Of a stretch of 64,000 bases of DNA, positions 13,179 through 31,600 are shown in pieces. The stretch is from NCBI GenBank assembly GCA_036874045.1, contig CM072338.1:20544501-20608500 (forward strand). The letters are read 5' to 3'. A program made the position numbers and the translations under genes. The stretch's first letter is position 1; every line of letters begins with the position of its first letter. The notes under the pieces were generated by a model. It ran no database searches. It saw nothing but the letters and a program-made list of their open reading frames with translations, and was not told where the DNA came from. The stretch is from Cymodocea nodosa. Its lineage: Eukaryota; Streptophyta; Magnoliopsida; Alismatales; Cymodoceaceae.

Positions 13179-16100
13179 TTATCTCATGTTACCCTCTCGC
13201 AATACATCAATCATGTCATATATTCTCTTGTCAGCCTTTTGCAAAACCTATATGGATGAATTATCATGATTAAAATAAACACATGGAAATAACAAAATAG
13301 AACAAATGCACTGAGGAAATGTGCGTGTAGGAAAACCTTATTTGCTAGAAATATAGCGGCATCTACAGATCCCTCTGCATATATTGATCGTCCGCATACA
13401 TTATGTTGAAACTCGAAAGAGACTCTGCAAATTACAAAATTGCTTCATGATATCATGGTAAACATATGAAAGGTGGAAACAAGCAAAGGAAGGATAAGTA
13501 CGTCTGATCTGGTGACGTAAGATGATACATGTGAAATGCATGGCCTGATAGATATTCTTCAGGGACACCAACCATCTCGAGCTGCTCCTGAGGATCTCTA
13601 ATTAGCTCAATCTGCTCGTAGGAGACAAGCATACCAAAGATGGGTGATTAATGCCTCTGAAAATTTCCAAAAATAGAAGTTCACATTCAAAAGATTTTTC
13701 CATGCCAGTTAGAAGTAGAAATATTTATTGTGCAAACGTCAAACAAGGAAGATTGTTAAATGGCAATAACTGCTACAGACTTGTGCGACTACTATGAGCC
13801 CGCACCACAAAGAAACAGACAAGTAGCCAATACAACAGATACAATTTGTTCGTTCATCAAAAGAACAATTTTCGTAGTAAGTAGGTAAATGAAAAAAAAA
13901 AGTAAATGATTTTTTTCATCTCAAGAAAGCAGAAGTCAAAGAAGTTGGACACCTTTAAATTCGGATAGAAAAATTCACACGTTTTATGACATTGAGAACA
14001 TGATAGTTAAATGTGGTAGGTTCCAAAGAGTCAGAAACTAACCAAACGAAATATATATAAAAACGAGATTATTATGAATGATGAATGTTTAGCTACTTCC
14101 AGAACATGTAATATATATAACAAGAAGATTATTATGAATGACGAATGTTTAACTCCTTCCAGAACACTTTCCTAGCTAATGCAAAATTACAACAAAAACT
14201 TCTGAAGCAAAGGAAAGGCCATCATACCACGGACTCATGTTGGCTACTCACTTTCTTAACATGACAATAAATAAACAAATAAAAGAACATGTACAAGGAA
14301 ATGTATTGTATTTATCGAAAGTCTACACTAACGTTTGAAAGTTACAAAATAATGACTTCACATACTCAAGAAAATAATAGAACCGAGATTATTTTAGAAT
14401 TGAGGAAAAAATCACACAAGAGAAAGCACTGTTGTAAAAAATGAAAGCATTGGCTATTTAAAATGTCAAGTAAACCTTTCTCATCCCAAACCATTTTGTT
14501 TTTTGGAAAAAGAGGAAAACTAGTTTGAACGAAAATGACCATTTTTCTGCTTTAAGGAACTGCTTTCTGATTTTGATTTGAGAAAAACAGCCATTTTTCC
14601 TTTCCTGGCCATTTTTTATAGCTTATATTTCACCTTTTTAATTAATGTCATTGATATACTTCCACAATTGTGATATTTATTTTGTTAATTAGAACTTTAA
14701 TTGTACTTTTTACAGATTTAGTTATGTTTTAAATTTACTTATTTATTCCTTAGCGACAATTACAAACTAAAATATGTTTTCTAAATTTTATTACGTGTAA
14801 TTGAATTATAATTTGTTTTATTAATTTATTTATATGGTTGTGATGATTGTTTAAATATATTAATATTTATTCATTTTTATTTATACCACTTTCTAAAAAA
14901 GGTTTCTATTTAAACAATCATTTTTATAAAAATGTTTTAATTTACTACAATGCCTATGTTCTTTTTCCTTTTTTACAGAATTAAGAAAAAGAACAAATAC
15001 TAGCACATGTAACTCAGTGAAAAAAAGAAAATATACATCTAAAGCAATGACAAGATCAAATAATACAAAGATTACACACAAATAACATCAACAAAGCACT
15101 TTTTCATTTGCAACCGCATTCAAATATCGAATACCTGGTTCATATCAAAGGAAACACCCAACTTCTGGAAGCATGAGACAATGGCTTTGGCTGTGCCAGA
15201 TGCATCAACCTTACTTGCTTGATGTGACTCTTTCACCTGGTAATCCAATAAAAATATATCATTGGAATCATGATAGTATTATAGAAATATTAGAAAATGC
15301 TGAGGGAACCAGTACAAGAAAAAAATAATAATATGGCTAGAACCATAAATCGTAGTATGCAAAGATGCACTAGGGAACAAAAAGATGCAGAGAGCTTGAA
15401 TCTACTTTTCAACTCCTAAAACAAAATCTCAGGATTGAACACGCATATAAGAATGCAATCTTAAGTAATGAAACATAAAAGAATAAAAAATGCCACGTCA
15501 TAAAAGCACATTCAATATGGTGATAGTCATGCTGGTGACCCGATTAGGTAATAATGCCAAATGGAAAATTGTCTAAGCCCATATAACACGGATTAAGCTA
15601 GAACTTTGAATCTCTAAATAAATCTGTTTGTAAACCAGCTGCTGAGGAAATTTGTTTCTATTAATTACATCATGTATTAAGAAAGAACCAGAAAGACACC
15701 AGGGAACAAGTAAAATGAGATGATAAAGAAAAGATCAAGGTAGCTCAGTGGTTTAAGCGAAATGAGCAACACAAGTTTGGGGATAATAGAATATCTGCCA
15801 AAAGGACAAATTGTACAAACATTCAAAAGAATATCTGACCTGCAATGTATAACCAGAGAATGCTCCAGGAAATTGATCAGCCATGATTTGCATGGCTGCA
15901 AGAAAAGCCAAGACCTAAAAATAAGAAACATATAAAAAAAGTCATAGTACAATATCAAATTGATACGGAGACCAAGCATGAAACAGCATACAGAACGAAA
16001 TAAGAGACATACCTGTTTGCCCATCTGTGGAGAAATTACAGCATAAACATTTGATTCTTTGACTGTCTCATATAACTTAACTCTATCGCCACCAGTTGTG

Positions 16101-17470
16101 CCCATAACAAAAGGCACACCAATTTTGGTATATAATTCAACATTTTCTGGAAGAAGAATAAAAAAATGATAAATATCACAACACAACTACCGTTAGCACA
16201 TATGAAACAGGTATAGCCTATGCCAAAAGAATATGCAATCCAAAAAAAAGGTTAACTGTCAATCTAAACAAACTTTGAAATTACACCTAGGTTGAATGAT
16301 TGACCGCATCTTTAATCTAAGACAAACTCCAATAACAACAAATTAATCTGTTGGGCTCACACACAGGTGATGAAACACCTAGTTTGCTTCTAAGAGCTAC
16401 TTGTTTTTCTATCAATCAAATATAACTATATCAGACATATGCAAAATTTAAAAAAAAAACTCCCAAAAATACAAAAAAATGATATACCAAAAGCTTTCTT
16501 AACACGGGCCCCCTTTCCACCTTAACGTAGTTGAACTTCCACTCCATTACGAGGAAAGCAATCTTAGGTTCACATCTAAGCAAAAAAACTGTCATTATCA
16601 AAAAAACACAGGCCTCCTTTCCATCATTAATTGTGTTTGGAGAAAAATAGATATCAATTTCATTTGTAAACCAGATGGTTAGGGCTCGTAAACAAGCCAG
16701 ACACATAAAAATATCGTTTGTTTAAGGACAAATTACTTGACTAAATACGCCTTGAAATATGACATATAATGACAGAAATATACCGTTTACTGCATCTGGA
16801 ACAGTGAAATCAACCACTATAACATCCGGATGTTCGTTGTAGATTGTAGAAAGAAGGTTTTCTCTTTCAGAGAGGCCATGAATCTGAACCTCGGTGCTTC
16901 CAATCTGTACGGTCTGACCGACCTCACTTGGGACACTGAACGTGATGGGTATCAAACCTAAGCCAGCAGCAACCCCAGCTTCTGCAACTGCCTTCCCCAT
17001 CCTGCCAGCACATCCATTAACCTGTCAAGTCAAAATGCGTGTCTAAGTTTCATATAAAAGGAAAAAGTAGATCGCTTCCAGTAACACATTGCATCTCCAA
17101 CATTAAAGAAAAGCACGAAAATAATAAGTACCACATCATACATATCAATATGAAAAGTAACAAATCAATATAAAAAGCTTCTGGTCAAACCTCCACAAAT
17201 TTTAGAACGAAGACATAATCAGGATCACATCTTTCATCGTCGCACATTGGTCATTCGCATTTAAATTAAATGAATAAAAAGGAGAAGCAGACCTACCAGA
17301 ATTGGGAAAGAGACACGTCCAGGAGCGAAATGCGTCAGATTCTGAAGTTCCTGTTCCGCAGACGCGGAGCTTCTCACGGAAAACACGGGTCCCCTCCAGT
17401 TTCTTTCGGAAAGACGGACTCGCCGTGTTCTACCTTGTAGCAACGTGGCCTGCGGAATGCACAAAGACAT
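13179..17470 (-). CDS. DAPB: 4-hydroxy-tetrahydrodipicolinate reductase, chloroplastic (DapB/DHDPR)
   Basis: Nine exons on the minus strand: 17297-17470, 16784-17021, 16013-16146, 15840-15914, 15135-15236, 13502-13611, 13337-13424 and 13179-13247 make eight coding blocks that I could place, all GT-AG and in phase, giving 329 aa. The enzyme uses NAD(P)H to reduce hydroxy-tetrahydrodipicolinate, the second step of the aspartate-derived lysine pathway in plastids. Residues 1-45 are Ser/Arg-rich and look like a transit peptide. VNGCAGRMGKAV is the GxxGxxG nucleotide-binding loop. VPFVMGTTGGDR, VISPQMGKQV, and the catalytic-region ESHQASKVDASGTAKA follow, then the C-terminal segments GHAFHMYHLTSPDQT and SFEFQHNVCGRSIYAEGSVD and the end MIDVLREGNMR. 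Plant-type reductases carry this C-terminus. No breaks were seen. (Count is eight exons; the summary's nine is an upper estimate should a 5' UTR exon exist.). Confidence 0.95.
14047..14166. repeat. Two-copy 60-bp tandem duplication in a DAPB intron
   Basis: The 50-bp cores at 14051-14100 and 14111-14160 align with a period of exactly 60 bp, differing at about six positions. Each contains GATTATTATGAATGA followed by CTTCC. A local intronic duplication, with no coding consequence expected. Confidence 0.85.
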
Positions 17471-20289
17471 GATCCCGAGAGACGTAAAACTCCGCGATTT
17501 CTATTGTGGTCCGGCGAGCGCCGAAGCACGGCGAGAGTGGAGGTGCAGTCGAGAAGGGTGACGGGCAAGGTTCAAGAAGCACAGGGCTTAGGGTTTGTGG
17601 AAAGGAATGAGACAGGTCTGTCTGATTTTGACCATGTATATCTTTTTTCTGAAATGGATTTTCCATTTCTTTATTAAAAAAAACGGATTCCTGATCTTTC
17701 CATTTTAGCTTTTTTTCTATAAAAAACAAGAATTTTTCTTCTTCCTCCATACTTCTCTGTCTCTTAAAAATAGAAATGTTCAGATACTTAGAATTTGGAT
17801 GGATGCTGAAATTATTTTTACATTATTTTAAAAAATAGAATTGTTCATTTTCTGGTTATCGTATTTTTTCAGGAGATTATATGCATTTTGTATGATTGTA
17901 AAATGACATTTAACACTTATTTAGAATGAAATTGTGTATATTTTATATTAATTTCGAGTTAATCATGGTTGTCTACATGAGTTTAATGAGGTTTTCTTAT
18001 TAAGTAGAAATTTTATGTTGAAGTTATGAAAATTACATACAGTGAGATTTATTTTTAAAAAATTCAAACATTAACTCATGTCCTTATTTCTTTTGCATAG
18101 CACTGACTTAGATGTTTTTATTTCTTAATGTTATGATTTGATTATTGCTAATATAATGTTGAAATTATATGTTGTTATGAAATGAATTTTAAAAAAAAGA
18201 TAAAAGAAGAAGATACAAAGAAGAAGAACGGCGAGCACCTAAAATGACTTCTGTTCGTTACCACGCTTGATCTTTATTCCACAAATGAACTCCTCCATAG
18301 CTATCATATCAAGAAGAATCAATCACCCAAGAAGATTAAGAAATAGATGATAAAAGGAAGAATTACAAGAAGGGAAGAATTAAGGTAATGATAGACATCA
18401 TCTCTATCAAGGGGGTGCTTTTAAGCCGAGTCAATGGCAGAAAAGGCTATTGCTGCAAAGGAAAAACACAAGAGACAAAGAAGTAGGTGGTCTGCACGTT
18501 AATTGTGAGGTACACAAGCTCTTCTCTTAAGGAAATTATAACATTGAAGCTGCAAGATCATGGTGTGGCTACGTCAAAATTGGCATTCCAAGGTAGATCA
18601 TTCGTCCTTGAGTTGAGGAAGATCGAACTTCACATCCATATTCATTGTATTAGAGAGATCAACTTTATTTTTGTAAGTTTTTACGTTAATCTCTTATTAA
18701 AAAAAAATCCTAATTTTATACTAGATATTAGTAGTATTGTGTCAACTAATCCATTGACATTTAATCCTTGATCATAGAAGAAATGTAATCGTTGTTTCAC
18801 TAGTGGTTTTTTAACGAGTTGTGGAGTACAGAAATGTAGGTCGATACTCTATTTTAAGCATCTCTTTTCAATGCATTAAATATTTTATTCGACCAAGTTT
18901 ACACTCTGTTCTTCTAGTTTGAGTGGAAATATCTATAAGTTAATCTTTTAAGTAAAATTGATTTTAATGCATTCCATTGAGATTTGAGGAAGTTACGAAC
19001 ATTGAAAGGGCATGATATCAATCTATGATTTTGGTGGTTTTTGTCATTCATTTTTTAACGTTTCTTAAGAAGATTGATTTAAGAATAGATAGGTGATTTG
19101 AGTTAAATTTTTGCATCAGTTTTAGGAGCTCTATCAAGTGATTTCAGTACCACATTTCGTAGGTGCTTCAAACAAGTTTCTGTGATTGATTTATACTTTG
19201 AAATTAGATTATTTCATATTCAACGGTGATTGGGATTTTTAATTTATAACTTTTTCCTCGAAGGATCCTCCATTAGCTTTCAATAACAACTGGTTTTACA
19301 ATATTTCATTAAGAATCGAGGAAGAATTGAATTTTTAAACTAAAATGTGCATTCCTGTTTTCCTATAGAACTACCTAGACAAGTTCCTATTGTCTCAAGA
19401 TCTGCAAGCAAATGAATTAGAGATTTATTTTAAAATTATTTTATATGATTAGAGGGCTTAATTGACTTTTCAAAGAATATTAAATTATAATTTTTCAACT
19501 TGTGAATTGGGTGGTGCAAATTTTACAATTAGAGATAGAATGTTGTGTGATTTAAATCTTTTTCGACACCTCTAGATTTTGTGATTTATCACTCTTTTTT
19601 GGGAGAGTTATTAAATATTTTTACATAAATTTCGGTTAAGTATTTTAAAATATATGGAATTTACAAATTGAACCAGAATCTACATTATCTTAAGTGTAGA
19701 ACTAAAATTTGCATGATATAATTGAGAAGAAAATTCATTAGTAGAATATTAGTTTTTAAGTATTTGAGTAATTATTTAAGTATATCAATTACATCATTTG
19801 AGTGTTAATAGTATAAAGTTTGGTAGCTGGTAATTTAAGATAGAAATTATTGTTAAGACACCTAATATATCTTTGATGCATAATTACTTGATTATTCTCC
19901 TTAAGTTATATAATTGAAAGTTAATTAAATTAAAATTAAAATCTAATTTTGATCCTCATTTCTCTGTAGATCAATCTATACTTATCGACATACTTTATAA
20001 GACACAATATACATGTGGATATAAATTTTAAATTTTAAAATTTCATACAATAATTCTATATCTCCTAAATATATTCACCTAAAATCTACTGATCAAAAAT
20101 TAAGGATTATATCCAATTATCGTGATTGTAAAGTTTGGAAATAATAATAACAATGCTTTCTACATTCACGAAGATCTAAATTGTAAAGAAAATTATTCTT
20201 CATCAACTGATCGAATTATTGTAAAAATTTAAAATCTCAGATTATTAACCATAAACCATACATAAATATGAAATATCTCTGCAATCCCG
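17471..20289. other. Intergenic, AT-rich, no gene recognised
   Basis: Upstream of DAPB lies its likely 5' UTR and promoter (17471-17760), then about 2.5 kb of AT-rich DNA. A block at 18190-18480 rich in GAAGAA is followed by CAAGGGGGTGC near 18409, loosely like a retroelement polypurine tract, but no LTR or coding domain could be tied to it. Confidence 0.35.
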
Positions 20290-20790
20290 GCGACTGTTGA
20301 TCGGCGGATTCAAACAAGACGTCCGCCATGTCGCCGAACCTGGTATTCGACGGGCTCAACGGAGGCGACGAGCGCGTGGCGAGGGCTTTCTCCCAGTTGT
20401 CGCCGGTCAGGTAGAGCAGCTCGGCATCGTTCCACACGGGCCACGCGTCGATGTCCTTCTTGTCGTCCAGCTACAAGTCACCGTATTTCTTGAGCGACGC
20501 GGCGAGCCTCGGTGGAGCAGCAAGCAGATGTGCTTGTAGGCGTCGTCATTGGCGCCGCCGCGCGTGACGGCCGTCGCTACCTTGGCGAGGCATGCCACGT
20601 CGGTGCTGTTGAGGCTGCTTGGGTCGCGCTGTAGAACACGTCATGAGGCAGAGGTCGCGATGAGAGGCGTCGACCGGTGCAGTGTCCGGCTACATAGGCG
20701 GTGCCAGCATAGGAGGAAGGGGCGACAAACTGGAAGGCGATGACTGTGGTGACGAGGAGGAGAAAGGAGAGTTTAGAACTTTGCCGTCCA
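20290..20790 (-). pseudogene. Decayed secreted-protein gene, possibly PMEI/invertase-inhibitor-like
   Basis: A GC-rich block stands out from its AT-rich surroundings. Read on the minus strand from about 20790, the ATG frame (MDGKVLNSP) does not continue into the hydrophobic run. A shifted frame gives SFLLLVTTVIAFQFVAPSS, a good signal peptide. Further on, frames must change again to follow SSLNSTDVACLAKVATAVTR and then a run with a stop before LDDKKDIDAWPVWNDAELLY. At least two frameshifts and one stop rule out an intact protein. A signal peptide followed by a small helical, Cys-containing domain is compatible with pectin methylesterase/invertase inhibitors, but I cannot confirm the family. 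It also lacks a clear 3' end. Confidence 0.45.
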
Positions 20791-21281
20791 TATTGAATGC
20801 ATCAAAAAAAGTGATTAAACGCTTGCCGCCTTGGGGCAACTGACAATGACTACAATGTTTCCATTGACTACAATGTTGTTTAAATTAATAAAAATATATT
20901 ATCATCCGAATTTAAATATCGATGAAAGTATAACCTACATGAAACTGTAACGGTTGCCTTGCGCTTCTTATCCACCCACCTTTTGCGAGAGAGAGAGAAA
21001 CAGGGCGGAGAACCCGACCCAAATCGGGAGAGACAAACCACAGAGACCGATTCTGGACCGTCCGATAACATCCGACTCTTTCGCATTCCGACCCGGCAAG
21101 TGTCAGTGCTGTTCCAGTGCCGATCATCTGCGTCACCCCCCGGCGAGTTCTCTTACATCCCTGAAGGTTCCAGTCTTCACCGGCTCGCAGGCACAGGCTA
21201 TTTTCCCCTCCCCCAAGTGCGACGGAGATCCGCATTTCTCTTCGGATCTACTTCCTTGGCGCTCAGGGCGACTGGTCGACG
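20791..21281 (+). other. 5' flank and probable 5' UTR of the RNA methyltransferase
   Basis: AT-rich until about 20940, then GC-rich with a GAGAGAGAGA tract near 20989-20998. This is typical of a plant 5' UTR leading to the ATG at 21282. No separate gene supported. Confidence 0.45.
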
Positions 21282-26262
<4,981 letters not shown>

Positions 26263-28685
26263 CTCGAGTTATCAGGAGCTTAGCGCATGCCATGAGAACT
26301 ATAACTGCAGATATGCAGAAGTCCCTGCACTAACTCTCATGGGAAATGCATTTCGATGTTCCAATTCAAGAATCAACGCCCACTTGATGGTAACTGCATT
26401 GCGGAGGAAAATAATTGGACGACAGCACTTGACGTTGCAAGAATCGGAAGTTTTGAAAGAAAATTAAGCGAACAAGTTCAAAGTTAGCTGATAAAATTTC
26501 AACACTTTATATTTGTATCTGAGTCACCATCATTGATTTAAATTGAATCACTTGTCCAGATCATTGGGGATGGTTGAAATATCTGGATCGATCGATTCAC
26601 GGAGGGACGCATGGAAGGAGGAGAATCGTTAGCCATTTCGACTGGTTTTTATCCCAGAAATTAGTTATATTTCTATAAGAATTTTATGGTGGTATATTTT
26701 TTACAATGCAATAACCATTTTTGGTGATTATATGTTTTTAATTTTAGATTTGAACTTTATCATCATGTATTTAAACGAATATTAAGATTTAAGGATTTTA
26801 GTATGATGATACTATAGATTCTTCCATATTTTAAATTAGAAATTAAAATGATAAATTTGAACACAATTTCTTATTTTACATAATTGAGTCAAATGTGTTA
26901 TCAGAAAACACGTGAGCGTGAGGACCCAGCATCATAAAAATAGCAGCCGAACAGGCATACAGGATATTTTTACAAAAAATAGGAGAGTTATTATGACGAT
27001 AATATTGCGAATTTTATTTGGTTACCATTTTAGATTTTGAATTTAAAAAATGTCATTCTGGTATTTGGCACTCTTTTTTTATGGTACTTAATGTAAATTA
27101 GACTAAAGATGTTAAAAAAATTGTGTTTTTTTATTTATTACGTTGTTGTAAATATAGAACACAGGTAACTTATATCTAAGTTATAATTCACTTTATTTAG
27201 GTTAGATTACAATTTACATTTATCTGGATCATAATTAATTTTTATTTTTATAATAATTAATCTTTACTCATGTCACAATTAAAGATAATTTCATTCTAAT
27301 TTACTACAATAATTTTTTCGGTAATAAAAAAATCGATAATTTCTGATACGAGACGATTTTACGCCTTTGGTCAATTGTCTGGTGGTGTAAGCTAAATAAA
27401 TCGTAGTTGTTAGATGCTTTGGACGGTTATGATTTATGTATATGTCCCATCGAAAGAGTATCTCGAGAAAGCATTCGTCCAATTTGTCCCCACCAAGCCC
27501 TTCGATGAAGATTGCTTGTTGTTGGTTTGGACGTTTAACTCTACCACCGTTCTTTCACGTCTGACACTCGACCATTTTCTGCATCTAAAATAGCGAACGA
27601 TGTCTGACTTTAATCTAATAATCTTCCAACCATGTGAACCTTAAGGACATTTTAGTCCAAGGATAATTAATTGAATAAATTTAATTTATTTAGTATTTTT
27701 TTCGAATTGGACAATCTCATAATAATGATTTGATTAAATTTTTTACTTATATGTTAAAAAAACTAATATTTATTTATATGTCACCCTATCATGGTAACTT
27801 GTATTCATCAATTTTTTTGTTCATTGTCCTTTCGAGAATCTTTAGATGCCAAGGAAGTGTTTGTATTTATAGGAAAGTTAGAAATTGAGAATCTTGTAAA
27901 ATTTTCTTTAGCTTTCCTAACATTTATACTATCTAAAAAAATGTTAAGAATTTATTCTTAACTTTCTAATGTATAAAAGAAAAATCATTTCTAATTTTTA
28001 AATCATTAAAGATGTAAAAGTTAAGAAACACTCGAGATTTTTTTGTATATATTAATATATAATAAATATTATTATAATATTTAAAATATTATATATATAT
28101 ATTTATAATTCATATAAAGTAATATTACATGATATATATAAATATTTATAATTTCTATAAAATAATATAAAGAGTAATATAGTCTATATCAATAATTATA
28201 ATTACAAAGTAACATATTATAATTATATTTACATATATTATAGAAATAATTATAATTATATATTATGATTAACATTATTTATATACGTTATAATTACAAT
28301 TATTATATTTAATTTATCATAATTATGTTGATATCTATATCATATTTATTATTTATTATATGTTAATAATTACGTTATTACTTATATAATTAATATCATA
28401 TTATGATTAATTTAATTATTAATAATTTATAATTTATCATGAAGATAATAATATATATTAAATTTAAATTATTCATTAAAATCTTAAACTATGTAATTTT
28501 TTTAACGATAACATAAATTTATTTCATTTTATTTTTTAATTTTGTAATTTCCATCTTTCTATTTCTTTAATTTCTATCCTCACGCGAAACCCCAAACATT
28601 CGTGGGTCCGTGGAGGTAAAACGTGAACTGGTGAGTGAGCTAGAAATCTGTGGGAAGCGGCCGATGCCTATCAAACGATTCGTAC
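26263..28685. other. Intergenic, very AT-rich
   Basis: The first 300-400 bp are probably the 3' UTR of the methyltransferase gene. From about 27660 to 28560 the DNA is extremely AT-rich, with many short TA and TTATAAT runs and no usable reading frame. GC content rises sharply around 28570 towards the start of the ALDH10 gene. Confidence 0.45.
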
Positions 28686-31600
28686 ATGGCATCGTCTTTC
28701 ATCGTGCCTCGACGGGAGCTCTTCATCGACGGGCAGTGGAAGGAGCCCGTCCTCCGCAACCGCGTCCCCATCATCAACCCCGCCAACGAGAAGATCCTAG
28801 GTTCCGGCATCTGTCTCCTTCTCTTCGTTCTTGATTCCAGTGCATACCTGTTGTTCTTGTTGCATAGTCTTCGTCATCGAGAAGTGAATTGGTTGGAATC
28901 ACGCAGGAGACATACCCGCGGCGACGGCGGAGGATGTGGATCTGGCGGTGCAGGCTGCTCGGAGGGCGTTCCTCAGGAACAAGGGGAGGGACTGGCCTCG
29001 CACTTCCGGTGCCTATCGCGCCAAGTATCTCCGCGCCATTGCTGCTAAGGTTGTTGCTGAGTCTATTTTTGTTCTTGCTCTTTCCGGCTAATCGAAAACT
29101 TCGGCGACTAGTTGGTAGGCGAGGTATTCGTATTTCATTCTTATTGTTTTCGTTAATCCGGGGGGAAAACGGAAACTTCTAGGAGCAGGTGTATTTTGGA
29201 TGTCTTCACTGTATGTCGGTTGGAAGAAATACACTTCACCCTGTTGCATAGGAATGCAAGCAAACGATTTAGCGAGGAAAGAGAGATACAAGTCGCCACC
29301 TAGTCTATTATAAGGTCAGATTAGGAAAACCTAGTTATGATGCAAATGAAGTGAAGCATAAAACTCCTCTTAAGGGATAACTTCTTGTTTAGAGAACGAG
29401 GAGAGTGGATAAGCGCCTTGGGTACATAAAAGAAAGTGTTAGACACCTTGTACGGTCCAATTGGATGAAGGTCAAAAAGGGTCCAAAATGTTTTGAGTGG
29501 GTGGAGTATCCTAGGCACGTCTTAATGAACTTAAGTGTCGGATGAAGGAGATAAGTGGGAGGACCTACTTGGTCCTGGAGAGGGGGTAAAAAAACGAGGT
29601 GAGAGGTAAAAGACTCATTGGATCCAAGAAAGACGAAAGGGGAAAAGAAGGAAAAAGATGAGAGAAAGAACGCATCAGACCCATGAGAGAGAAGGAACAG
29701 GGAGAGGGAGAACGAGTGTTGTTCTCGACCCTTGTCTAAAGTGTGCTTGAGTGATCGGGAAAAACTAAGTGATCATGATCTAAGGTGTCTTTCTAGGTTG
29801 TGGCTTTGGGTTTGATTATTTAATTTGATCCTTGGGCCCTGGGAATATCTGCTTTTTTCTCTTAATTCTGTAATTCCAAAATCACCCCTTTGGTTGCAGA
29901 TAATGGAGAGAAAGTCTCAGCTGTCTAAGCTAGAGACACTTGATTGCGGGAAACCATTGGATGAGGCAGCATGGGATATGGTAATACACTAGTACCAGGC
30001 AAGGAATCCCTTCTACATTTTCATATATTATGCTTTATCTAAAATATTTCACTTCATTAATTATTATTCAGGATGACGTTGCTGGGTGTTTTGAATACTA
30101 TGCTGATCTTGCTGAAGCTTTAGATAAAAAGCAAAAAGCTCCTATTTCTCTTCCTATGGAAAGTTTTAAGTGTCATATTCTCAAAGAACCGATTGGAACT
30201 GTTGGACTTATTACTCCATGGTAAACATCAGTCTGTTTCCTGTTCGAGTGGTTGGCAAAATACCGCCCATTGAGAAAGAGCTTGGTCATTTCTATGACTT
30301 AAATTAATATGGATGTTTTACATTTGAGTTGTAGATACTATTCGGCATGTTACATTGTGTGTGTGTGTCATCATTGAATAACTTGTGATGGGTTACTGAT
30401 TACCACTTGTGTTGAAGGAATTATCCACTTTTGATGGCTACATGGAAAATTGCACCAGCCCTGGCTGCTGGTTGTACAGCTATTCTAAAGCCTTCAGAAT
30501 TAGCATCTGTGTAAGCCACTATAAAAATATAACATTGTTAATTTCTTTTTCATTCTCTTTATCTTCATCAAATAGAAATTTTGTAGGACATGCTTGGAGT
30601 TAGCTGCATTATGTAAAGAAGTAAGACTCCCTCCTGGTGTATTGAATATTGTGACAGGATTAGGACATGAAGCTGGTGCATCATTGGCTTCTCATCCTGA
30701 CTTGGACAAGGTGTGATAATCATGAGTTAGATTTTGAAGTTAATTACTTGTAATCATTTGACTGTTTATTCTCTTTCCTTTCCATCTGGAATTCATGCAA
30801 AAATCCAAACTTTGATCCCAACAAAGTAACATTATGAAAGTAGTCTTTGTCACCAACATTAATTTGCTTTTCCTTGCAGATTTCATTTACTGGTAGCACA
30901 GAAACTGGTGGGAAGATTATGACTGCTGCTGCTAAAATGGTGAAGGTTTGTAGAGTTTCTGTTTGTTCATTTGATGTATGTTCTTTTTGATATCTGTAGC
31001 CACGCAACTTTAACATGACGTCTCATTTATGTTCATTTTATTTTGACAGCCCATCTCTTTGGAACTTGGTGGTAAAAGTCCTATTATTGTATTTGATGAT
31101 GTGGATATTGACAAAGGCAATATCTTTATTTTTATTTTTTTCTGGAAGCATATGCTCTCTAGCTATTATGGCTTTTTTATTGAACATTATGTTGGCCTTT
31201 ATGTTTTTAACAGCTGTTGAATGGACTTTGTTTGGGTGTTTTTGGACAAATGGTCAAATATGCAGTGCAACATCTCGCCTTCTTGTACATGTAAGGATGT
31301 ATATGTTAGAGAAAGGAAATTATTGTGTTATTTTTTAGGGTAATATTTCATATTATGTTGCATCTGTGTTTCCTTTTAACATATTCTTTTTGTGATAGTG
31401 ATAAATGAATTTACCCTATGCCTTTTTTGGGATATTATACTTATTAAAAACAAAATAAAGTCCAAAATAGTGGATTAGTAATTGCAGAAACCTTCAATAT
31501 GCTTGATGAGCTACTTGCACCATGTCAAATTTCCGTTTGTTTGTAAGTTTAGGAATGAAATACACATTATTGACACCCTACTTTAGGGTCTAGTGATTAG

